Below are positions 1-19,100 of a DNA stretch of 22,393 nucleotides, piece after piece (position 1 is the stretch's first letter; the number at the start of each line of letters is the position of its first letter). The translations under genes and the position numbers were made by a program. Location: the NCBI GenBank assembly GCA_019649035.1, contig BMAT01004504.1, positions 93,623 to 116,015 on the forward strand. Direction: 5' to 3'. Under the pieces are notes generated by a model. It searched no databases. It had not been told where the DNA came from and worked only from the letters and a program-made list of their open reading frames with translations. The DNA comes from Elysia marginata (Eukaryota > Mollusca > Gastropoda > Plakobranchidae).

Positions 1-957
1 GTGGGAGGCTACGTCCTACAAGGATCCGCCATGAAGAAGAAGAGATAACAGCCTAATTCCAAAAACCTTTAATATATTGAGTTAGACCTATTTTTCTTGT
101 TAGTTTCAAAATTGTTAACAAAAAAAGTTGCCTCAAGTATGCCTCTTTTGCAGCTGCAATAAAAGGGCCGTAAACTTATCAAAAGTTACAATACGTTGTC
201 CAACGCAAGACCCAATTTGACCTACATAAAAAACCTACTTGGGCAATAGTTATTAGATATAAAAACAAAAACAAAAAGTTTTCACTGGACTAAGGATTTT
301 AGAAATGATTTTGTTTATAATCTTATAATATTCTCAATTATTCTGAGTGAGAAATACAAAGAACTCTAAAACAAATTGGTTTTGTTCTTGAAAATTTTGG
401 ATTTTTTTCTCCAAATAGACTAAAAGTGAATTTTTCTTTACAATAAATGTTGAGAATTTAGAAGAAGTACAAGGGAAGCATCATAATTCAAATTTGAAAA
501 TGGACAAAAATTTCAACTTAAGATGATTTGAATTATGAACAAAAAATTGTTTATTTTACTCAGTCAGATATCTTCTTCTCTATTTCAAGTATATGCATCC
601 TCTATTACATGAACTTTCCAAATAAGAACAGACTCAGTGGTTCTACAGGTCATAGACACCTCCATGTGGGTTTTGAAATATTAGCTTTGTTCTGTAACTG
701 TCTCTCAATAAGTATTATATTATTGTTTGTGAAACTGCTAGTAAACAGAAGAAGCCTCAATATAAACTTCTATTTAAGAGAATTGAACCTCACCGATTTC
801 AAATTATGAGTTTAAATCTAACAAAGCCAAAGAAGAAAAAGAAACATCAGTTATAGAAAACTTCAAATTTCATTTCAAATTATCAGACTTCAATTCTGGA
901 GGTCTCCACCGTATAATAATCTTCAAAATATTCATAACATTGCCAAGTTCAGCATTT

Positions 958-1086
958 AACCACTATACTGCGGAGTTGTTTTCCATGAATGAAAGTAACC
1001 AAAATAGAAAAAAAAAAACCTGCATTTAGATCTGAACTAGATCTAGATCAAAAGGCCAAAATCAATCGCATTGCAGTATAGCGGTT
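958..1086. repeat. Short element or hairpin with 14-bp inverted ends
   Basis: AACCACTATACTGC (958-971) is repeated in inverted form as GCAGTATAGCGGTT (1073-1086), with 13 of 14 bases matching and 101 bp between. Flanks are TTT-/TAAA-like, so a target duplication cannot be assigned. It may be a small MITE or solo hairpin adjacent to the SINE at 1087. Confidence 0.4.
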
Positions 1087-1412
1087 TAAAAAAATTAAAA
1101 AGAGCATTTGTTTGCGCCTAATCTGCTAAAATGCCCTAAGCGCTTTACATGGGTTCCCCTACAGGCCATTACTTACAAAATTACCTTTTGAATACACAGA
1201 CGAGCAGCACATAAAGCATATCACTCTTCATGCTGACAAGATCTTTCACTGCCTATAGCCAGGTACTCTTTAATGCATGAGTGAGGCGGAGAAATGTGTG
1301 TAAATAGCCTATAGATCTCAAGGACCAAATGTAGAGCTACCACAAGCAGGACTTGAACCCTGGACTTCTCGATCTGAAAGCTGAGCGTCTACCACTAAAC
1401 CGCAACATCACA
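1087..1412 (-). mobile_element. tRNA-derived SINE
   Basis: Read on the minus strand, a tRNA-like head has a box A-like TAGTGGTAGACGC (1385-1397) and a box B GGTTCAAGTCC (1349-1359), the spacing of a tRNA promoter. It is followed by about 240 bp of non-tRNA body containing AAAGCGCTTAGGGC (around 1130-1150) and a T-rich tail near 1090. AGCGC modules of this kind are common near the 3' ends of invertebrate SINEs. Edges are approximate because no clear target duplication was found. Confidence 0.65.
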
Positions 1413-1532
1413 CACTCTGTTAAGAACTTAATGGCTGTGCACTGATAAAAGAAGTAAATACGGCTGAGTGTGCAGCTTTGACTTAATTAAGAGCTATCTA
1501 AACTGTGGTAAGACATCTTTTCTCAAATCTTA

Positions 1533-9492
<7,960 letters not shown>

Positions 9493-9970
9493 TTTGATGA
9501 ATAATGCTTTCGCTTTGTGACGAGAAGGGCAAGGCGGTTACTAAAAAAAGTGATGAGTTTGTTAATAATCGTAGTCTTAAGTTGATAGCCAAATACTATG
9601 ACTACAAGAATCGATACTCTAAACCATTGGTAATCTTGCCCATAGCAAATAATAATTAAAAAAGAATGAATTTACCAAAGTTTTTACAAAACAAAAATTA
9701 TATTTATATTTTATTTCAGTTGCAGAGGATTATATCACAATAAAATAATAACAATAATAAAGTAGTGCTGGTAAATCATTTTATTTCTTAAATATTTATG
9801 ATAAAATCAGATTATAAAAGTATAAGACACATCAGTTTTCTTCCGCGTTTTGTTGAGCGTTGAATTTTATATCCTTGCCGACGGATAGTTTACAAATGGC
9901 GGATATAGCCCTGCAACAAAGTTATTGGTAAAGGAGGAAGGTGGAAGGTTGCGACGCAAGATACTTCATA
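9493..9970. promoter_or_regulatory. Divergent promoter region between PSMC4 and CLHC1-like gene
   Basis: The two genes are transcribed away from each other with 478 bp between start codons, so they probably share promoter DNA. No convincing TATA box can be chosen in this AT-rich stretch. Near both ends there is an ATGG core resembling a YY1 site (AAATGGCGG at about 9894 on the plus strand, AAAATGGACG over the PSMC4 start on the minus strand). The sites are inferred from consensus only. Confidence 0.6.
9896..9931 (+). promoter_or_regulatory. Upstream ORF in the CLHC1-like 5' leader
   Basis: An ATG at 9896 in the context ACAAATGGCGG opens eleven codons (MADIALQQSYW) and ends TAA at 9929-9931, 39 nt before the main start. 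If transcription begins upstream of 9896, this uORF could dampen translation of the main frame. It might instead be a YY1-type promoter site with ATGGCGG at its core. Confidence 0.4.
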
Positions 9971-10165
9971 ATGTCATCTAGATCCAGTAGGTCTAGTTCG
10001 GCGACGCCAACCCCAAGCTACTATAAACTTCCTCCAATTATAACTACAGAGTCCGACAGAATATTTCTGAATGATGTTAACACTTTCATTGAATCAGAGC
10101 TAAGCAAAATAAACCAATTAGATGAAGAGCAGAGATACCTTGTGTACAAAGCGGTGTTTAATAAG
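9971..10165 (+). CDS. CLHC1: CLHC1-like exon 1 (start codon)
   Basis: Sixty-five codons begin [20 protein letters not shown] and end AVFNK, followed by the GTAAAA donor in phase 0. The frame is open upstream of 9971, but the next in-frame candidate is a GTG at 9941, which is not a plausible eukaryotic start. A short upstream ORF at 9896-9931 precedes it. Confidence 0.85.
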
Positions 10166-13100
10166 GTAAAATGTTTGGTTCTTTTATACCATAACATACT
10201 CAAGAAATTTAACTGCACAGACCAATATAGAGTCGATACTATTTTAAACAATTATAATTAATTAATCTACATTTTTAAAATCTGGTTTGTGATCTTTACT
10301 GAAAATGAAAATGAAGGATTATTATTTGCCACTGACATTGTATTTTTGTTAAATGATAATAACAAAAGCTAAGAAAGAGCCTAAGTGGCATGCAAATACA
10401 TTGTAATTATGGTATATCAATATGCCCTCCGAAAACCTTATGATATATCAATATAAAATTGTCAGTTAATAAAATACAAATCTAAAGCTTTACAGCATTT
10501 CAATATATCAACAGGTACAATACTGACAGAAATTTTTCTTCTGTACCTTTACTTAAAATTTCTATCATAGAATCCCTAACTTTTTTGCTTTATCTGCATG
10601 CTGACTACTAAAATAAACAGTTTTGCTTTTCCCAAAAATGATTCTCTTAGGTGAAACAAAAGAAAGTAAGACTAACAATACTGCAAACAGAATGCCACAC
10701 ATTTTCATTTCTCAGGAAAAACAATCATGAGAAATTCACAGTTATGCAATTTAAATGAAACAATTATTATCAGGTATATTAATTGTTTATTGTTTGCTGA
10801 TCCTCCCTTATTTTTTCTCTTTGGCTTTGTACTTTTACCTATTGGTTTTTTTATATATCAACTATATCAATGGATTGCACTTTATATTGTGTGATATATT
10901 TGAGCCAGCATTTTGTACAAGAAAATGTGCACGAAATATTAAGTTCAGTCTATGTTTCAACTCATTGATTTCTTTTCATGTTGGGTTTATAATGGAAATT
11001 TTTTTAACCCTGCATTCAACTCACGTAGGTGATTGACCATGTAACTGCCTACAAGCCTATCCTGACACTGATTAAGAAAGAATATGAAGACACCATTGAA
11101 ACTATTAAAAAGGGCCAAAGAGAGGCCAATTTTCTTCAAGGAAAATTAAAGGCCATGGCTTCTGAACCATCAACTTTGAGAAACTACAAGAAACGTGCCG
11201 ATGAGCTGGAGGAAAGGTAAAATCTGTGAATATATTGATATCTAAAAAAATTAAATCTTTATACTTGAGAGGCCTCACAGAGCCGCAAGTAAATATCATA
11301 ATACATGATGATTTAGAGGGGAAAAAAGACAAGGCAACAAAAACTAATCTATTCCATCAATAGCTCTGCATCCAGAAAGCTTATATTGTGCAGATGTTGA
11401 TAATAATGCAAAGATAAATTTTGTTATTGATACTGATGTATGACATAAAAAGAGATTATAGCCTTCAAGTTTAATTCACTTTTACAATTTTTAATGTTAA
11501 TTATAAGTTTAAGACTTTGAGGATCTTTGGTGTGTCGATTTCCAAAGACTATACATGTGTCTTTCCTTACATTAATCATGTTTTTATAACTATAAGTTCA
11601 AAAAACTATCTAGGTTTTAGAGAAACAGCATTTATTTTTGTGTATCATAGAAGTTCTGTCCTTGATACAGGATATTCATGGTTAAAAAGGAAAATGATAC
11701 CCTGCAAAGTGAATTAGTAGAAATTCAGGCCATCAGAGAAGAGAGGGAAAAAAGACCCAAAACAGCAGAGACACCCAAGCGGCAATTGAAGAAAGACAAC
11801 AGATTAATCCCAGGTATATAACATAGCAGATGAACTTTGTTTCCTCCTTAATTCTTGTTCTGGCTGTTGTTGCTCTTTTCCTTCTATTTTGATCATACTT
11901 AATTTTCCATTCTTTTGTTCTTTTACTTTTCACCCATTCAAAGCTCCTTTCATGAAATATTAATCAGAGACAACAGAGTTCTCCTTGTATTCCAAATTTG
12001 CACATAAAAACAGTGTACCGGTATAATTATTATAAATAAGAGTCCCAGACCATAAATGACCATGAGGAATGTTCAGGTGTGATTTGTTATGGTATGAGAT
12101 GGAGCTTGAACAAGTAAGCCAAAAAAATAAGTGGTGGTATATGAATTTTTTCATTGTAAATTTTCACTTAGACAAAATTGTATTTACATCCACTTAATTC
12201 TTTTTTTGCACTGTTTGTGTTGAATAGGTTTGACTCTGGAAGAAACAACAGATATGAAAATTCTTCAGAAAAAGTTTGATGCCCTTGACCGCCAGCTGAA
12301 AGAACTCAATATAAGCTTGAAGGCAAGATTTCTTCCGAAATCGCACAAGCTGCAGCTGAAAGAAGGTTTGGATGAGAAGGTCGCATACAGAGATAAACTG
12401 CTCTGGCAAAGTCAGGTACGTTAGAATGATTTGTCATAAATTTTTTTTGAAGATTACCTAAAAAAGAGGTTCTAGTTTATAAGAAAGAGAGAATAAAAAT
12501 TCATATAAATTTAACAAGTCTAAAAAGTGTTTTTGTTTGTTTGTTGTTTGGTTTTTTTTGGACCATGGTACAAATTATAAACAATTTTTATGATTGAAGA
12601 TTCTGAGACAATGAAGAGATTTGTTGTTTAAATACATGAAAGATTGTAATACACTTATTTGTCTGAAGTGTGAAAAAGGCAAAACATATTATAAGAGTTA
12701 TATTTATAACTAAGGTAAGTTTTTATCCAACAGCAGCAATATCTAAAGGCATGTGTAAGTCTTTATCTATACCATGTAACTATGTACATTCTTTGCTGCC
12801 TTTTTCAGGTATACAAAACTCGTGGCCAAAAGTTGAAAATTGCCTTGGAGGCAGCTCAAGCCTACAACCAGATGAGACCTCCTCATCAAACAGTGGGAGA
12901 TGCTGTTACAATTGCCTTTCACCAAGCATCAGGGGCCTTGAGAGCTGAAATAGGTAGCATTTTTTCTTCAAAACATTTGTTATGCAGTTTCTCTTGTTGT
13001 ACAAAACTCAATAAAATAGCTTAGATGAGTGTGACTACCTACATAAATTAGAGTACAACAGTACTGAGTTATGTGTGGGTTTTTTTCCAACTAAAATACA

Positions 13101-16100
13101 GAAAAAATACAATATTTTCTTTTTCAGTCACTGCTGCTTCCTTTGGAATTTTTTTCCATTGTGAAAAAAGTCTCACCAGTTGCATTGGCGTAAAAAAAAT
13201 GCTGAATACCCTTTGCTTGCCAATTCATCATAAGTTCAAGAGCCTGTTATGAGAAAGCTAAACAAAGACCGCTTAAGTTCCTTGCCATGTAAGGTTTGCA
13301 AGATCTAAATGTAGCTTGGAGACTGATTAAACACCCAAAAACTTGCTATCTACTTTACAAAATACAGTGAATACTCTAAGTGGGCATCTTAGCATAATCT
13401 TAACAGCATAAAAAAGGCATAATAATAGAGGCTCTTAATAGAATCTTAAGAGGTAAAAACATGTTGTTTATATTTATTTATATACTTTGCTGATGAATAA
13501 TATTCAATACGTATCTCATTAGAAATATATATCTTCAAATTTAATGTTTTGGTGGCTTTTGATTCAATATTAAATGTTTTTCCTTCCAAGGACTTCCAAG
13601 GACTGAACTTACCTTTTTACCCCACCTTGTCTTTCTCCAGAAAAAGCAGATGGAGAGCAATCTGAAGCAACTCACGCCTCCTTTGAAGATGATGATCCAA
13701 ATAAAGAGAAAGAGGCTGAGATGATGCTAGAGTATATTGAACGTTTTAATGAGCTTTTTGAGGATGGACACTTTGAGCAAGCTGCTGTTCACGCTGCCAA
13801 CAGTCCTAAAGGAATTTTGAGAACCCAGGCTACTCTGGCTAAGTTTAGAGGTGTTCAAGCTCTACACATTTGTATCATTTTGTTGTTTGTTACTGTTAGG
13901 TTGTCTCATGCAAAAATTGCCCTCACTTAGTGGCAAAAAGAGAAGCTTTCTCTAGTTCTAATTAGAGCACTTTGGTGTATCTATTTGGTTTGTTTTTAAA
14001 TTTTCAGGACAACTGAACTAATGATATTGATACACCAAAAAAAAATAATTAAAGTAATCATATTTCTAACAATAAAAGCATCAATGGTGATAACAATGAC
14101 AATAATAGAAGTAACTATTGAATTGAGCAAAGGGTGTGCTTTTCAATCCACAAATACAGTGTTCAATGAAGCTTTGCGTTGCAAATACTTAAGTTGAAAT
14201 GCAGTCATTAAATAAAATACAGAATTTACTACACCACAAGTACAAATAAAATGAAAAAGAAACTAAAGCAATAAAAACGTAGTTAACTTATAGGTTTAAA
14301 ATTTAATTGTCCTCTTGTATGCTGTGTAGAATTTATATAATACAAGACTTGAAATACATTTGTATTTCAGATGTGAAATCAACTGCAAGTGGAAGATCTC
14401 CTTTGCTTGCATTTTGTGATGCTTTGATGTCCTCTGTGAAAGCAGCTGGAAACAAGCCGAACGAGGCTCTGTCCATGGACTGTATTGGAGCTAGTCTGAG
14501 GGAAAATCGTCTGGAGCTTGCTTATCACTGGCTCTCACAAGACAGGCATGCTTCTTTTAATGAATATTTTGATACCAATAATTGATTTTTTTTTTAAAAG
14601 ATATAACTATGTAAATTTTGTATTTAAGCATTTTAATCTCTTGTGTAAAGGAGAAATTGAATGATGTATAAGTATGCCATTTTTTTAAAACTATTAGTGG
14701 ACAAAAAGTTTTTCCCAGGTGATGAAGGTTTACAGAACACCAGAATTGTAACGAGAACATATTATTATGATGATTAACGTTCTATATGTGTAGTCATTGA
14801 GTTTTATTTTCTTTTTAACAATAGGATAGTTTTTTGCCTATGTATGTTATCTAGTTCTTCTGATGATATATTCTGACTTTAAGCTTCTTTCTAATGAGGA
14901 TTATAAATGTCTTCTAAATTTGCAGGCTAACCCTCTCCCATGGTCTAGGCCGCATGATTGCAGAACATTGTTCATGCCCTGTGCCCTGTCGATGTGGTTG
15001 TCAAGCTTTAGCACAGGCTGTATTTGTGCGACTTAAGGTATGAACATGTTTGCATTACATCAAAACTCTGGGTCTATGAGTTTCAATAATGCAAATCATG
15101 GTTTAGTAAAACTAAAATATGGGTTTTTTTCCTCTAATTGCATTTTTTTTTAATTTTGCACACCTGAACCAAGACACTTGAAGTCCTTTGGAATGCATTG
15201 TTTTATGGTGTGCTGTTTATTGTAACAGAAGTAGTGAACTTGATAGCTTACTCAGTTCTTTTTTAAATAGCAAGGAAACTTTCCTGATTTTCCGTCTTTC
15301 CTTTTTTGAGGGGGGGGGGGGGAGAAGGATCTATGACACCTTCCATACTTTTGTAGGAAACATAGATACAAAACCAAGTATGTTAGAGTGGTAAACCCAC
15401 AGATATTAACACGAATTTTGAAGGACCTGTTGTAGGCTCTGCTCCTTTTTTAATTTAGAACTGAATAAAATGTGGTACCAGTATCTTTGACAGCTTTAAC
15501 ATGTTTCTATTGAACTTGCCTGTCTGTTGGAGCTATAGCAGTAGCATCACATCTGTTACATGTGTGCGTTAAAAGGTTTTATATTTCAAGCTATATTTCC
15601 TTGAGTAGCAAGGAGGTGGGTGTTGTAAAATATTAAAAGTTGATGGTTGGAACCCCTCTAGAGGCAAGCCTTTTTGGCCACTTTTACTTTGACCCTACTT
15701 TTTATTCACTGTCAATAACTTCGTAGATTGGAAACATGTAAAAATGTGTGACTGACATAGGCCACATTGAAAGAAAATTGTTGGCAAAGAGCTGAAAAAT
15801 GAAGGGTTTTTTTCATGTACGGGGATTTTGGAATGACTTGTACTTAAAGTTACAGAATTAGTTTCAATTTTGCGACATTTTGTTTTTGTTGTAAAAGAAA
15901 TAGACAACAAAATAAACAGCATCTTATTAATAGCTTCAATGATAAAACTGATGAAAGTGGATGTTCTGACTTTCGTGAAATACACCCATAGTCAGTTGAA
16001 CTAAAACTAATTATGGACTAGAAAAGTAAAAAAGGCTGTAAAGTAGACTAATTGTGATACCTAGAACTTGTACATTTTGTGGCTACAATTTATCTCTTTT

Positions 16101-19100
16101 AATAATAGGATTGTTTTCTGGTTTAAAGTCAAGGACAGCGATTATAACCATTACCTTTATTTTTCATCAAATCAGTATCAGTTCAACATACAATAATAAA
16201 AACAAAATATTAAAAAATTAGGATTATTATTGATAATTTCTTTGTGGTTTGTGAAAGTTAAGAGAAATAATAGGAAAAATCTTAAGGTTGTGTCTATAGG
16301 CTACATGTAATGTTGTAATTGAAGATTTGGTTTTTAGTTTTAATTTTGTTTTTCGAATCTGTGATAAATTTTTAGTTGATTTAGCCTTAAGATATCCTCA
16401 TAGGGTGTCAAAAAACCTTGTGTGTGTCTTTACATAATTTAAGGACATTAGAAACAGATAATATACTTTGCACCTCAGCTTTATATTAAGGTAAAAAAAA
16501 GTATACATAATTATACATTGCACATAAAGATTTATTGAATTACCGCCTTCAACATGTTCAAGCCTACAATCTTTCAATCCAAATAGCTTTGTCTATATGT
16601 GTTTCATAACAAACTTAAGGGTTAGAGTTTTTATCATGTTACACATAATTAGTGTCATGACTTAGTTTTCTGAAAGTCATTCTTGTGATATTTTCACCTC
16701 TGACTAACTACAGGCTCATGATGATGTGCTTGTGAGCATGCTGCGTCAAGGCAAGATGCAGGGAGCACTGCAGTACAGCAAGCTCTGGTTCTGCATCAAC
16801 TCAGAAAACATGAGCGAACTGCTAGCAATCAGCCCCTGTCAACAGTTTGTGGATGGGCTCATGGAGAGTGAGAACAGGGGGAAGAAGCCCAGTGAGTTTT
16901 TTACTTAAAATATATTTAAAAAGATATTTATGAATACATGTATCATTTTGGTAAACCAAGCTCAAGTCACCCAAGCTAGTTTTGAGTAAAGATCTGCTAT
17001 ATCATAATCCTTTTTTTTTAATTGACTTTGAAAAAATTAAGTATATTGGGATGAAGAAAACTAGACTTGAAATGTTTAATCTTTTAATAAGGCTCTTATA
17101 AAAATGGTAAAACTCCAGCCAAAATTCTAACTTGTTCCTGGTATACTCACTTCAACATAGGGCTATTGTGTGATTAATCTTCTCCACACAAGTTAAATGT
17201 TTTATACATATATAGTAAAATACATGAACAAAAGTTTTTCCAAAGTTTTTTTTTACTTAAAAGTTTATCAAAGCTCAATGTAATAATGAGTAAGATCGCA
17301 TTCTTTTGTTCAACATCTCTCTTATTCATTTAACAAATAAATCCAGCAAAACCTTTATCATGTCACTTATAGTATACTGATAGAGATTTTAAACTCTGCC
17401 CTGGTCACTGAATTTCAGCATCAACATATTGACTATCAGGTTCAAAATATTTGCTTTTGGTTGGGGACTCTCATTGCTTTAAGAAAAACACACAATATAG
17501 TATAAAGAGAAACAAGATCTATGAAATCTCTATTTTTTTTTTTAGTTTTGAGTGTATCTTTAGCAAAACTTCTTGAAGCTTTGATTGGCCTGGACCTTCC
17601 TGACTTGATTGCCAATCTCATCAGAAAGATGCTTTGCTCTGATCAAGAAAACAAAGGTACAGTAGCAAAACAATATTACATAATTTGAACAACAAGTCAC
17701 GACAGCCAAGTTTCAAAAATACATTTAATAGACATTAAAGGTAAATAGTTATGAGGTGAACATTAGCTTTAAAGCATTCATTGTTCCTCCCTTCTGGAAA
17801 CATCACAGAGGCAGAAAAAGTAGTTATTTTAAAAAATTTTTTTTAGTTGCCTAAAATTGTTTTGTTCCAAAAGATTTAAAATAAGTATATATAACAATAT
17901 TCAATAGGTTTTGATAATTATATATAACTCTTAACTGGGTATGTTAAGCAAATACAGGAAACTCCACTTAAATCGATTTCCAGGAACGCTACCATTAACA
18001 TTAACTTAGGTGAAATAAAATTTTATGTGCAGATTTAAATTGTCCCCAAGACACACAAAGGACGATTGAAAGTTATTCATTGTTGTTAAAACAGTGTTTG
18101 CTGGTACTCACAACTCAAATGAAACATCTTTGTTTTCTTTTTAAATCAAAATAACCAGTTTTTTCTTTAGGCTTCCAAGTTAAGTTCCTACCTGCCATTT
18201 AAAATTGTATTAGAAGCTCTAGGTTATGGGATAGTATTGTCTTGGTAGACCAGTACTGGGTAAACAACCTATTTTCAATAGGGAATGAGATTAGAGGTAA
18301 AACAAGAGTAATGTCCCTTTTCCAGAAGACAACACTCCAAAATACTATAGTGGTTATTGTAATATAGACCTAGATTGTGGGGTTAGTTTCTTACTTTTAT
18401 AAACGATTTGACATTTAGAACTTAAAAACTATAGAGCTAAATAAAAAGTTTATCTTCAAAATAAACCTGTCGCATAAATTTTAAAAGATTGTAATATTTG
18501 TATTCATAAGATAGTGGAGAGACACCAGGAAAGTTCCGCTACTCTTGTTGAAATCTCATTCCCTATAGGCCTGCTAAAAAAATCAAAATTAAATTGATAC
18601 TTTACCGCTTTTTTTAGATCAAGTAATAAAACGTATAGGCCTATTCCTAGCTGTAGCCTACATAAACTGTCTCAGCTGTACGCTGTTAAGTGCTTATCAA
18701 TGATTGCATCATTTATGGTGATTAGGATCTAGCCTATCTGCAGGTGTAAGTTTTAGGTCAGGTAACAAAGTGCTTCCGGGCATCTTTTATTAAACCATGC
18801 GAGCTCTATGTTTAGATACCTTTCCCTCGCTACACCCATACTTGCTTGCTAGCTCTGGCCTCTGTTGTGAAAACAAGAAAGGAGGAGGACAGAATGGTCC
18901 TCGTGATTGATGATACTGTGTGATAGGCAAAGTAAGACTAGTCTCACACTCAGCACTTTGTTATCATTATGTTGCGGGTCATTGCGCAGACAAAGCTACA
19001 CCAGTAAGTCTGTCATCACTGTTGATTGCCTATAGGTGCAATGTTTAAGCTAGGTCTACAGCGTTAGCTGACTTACAAGTTTGACAGGAGTGAAAACAAT

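Noticed and set aside
1-48. Possible last codons of another gene at the left edge (frames ending VLQGSAMKKKR-stop or SYKDPP-stop)
   Set aside because: Only 33-54 bases are visible, all three plus frames are open, and none is recognisable. The stretch does not match the missing PSMC4 C-terminus on the minus strand.
528-809. 93-codon plus-strand frame
   Set aside because: Hydrophobic, AT-driven composition inside a presumed intron, with no homology I recognise and no splice or start context.
1341-1412. Functional tRNA gene on the minus strand
   Set aside because: The A and B boxes are present but the acceptor stem does not pair and a SINE body follows, so it is a SINE head.
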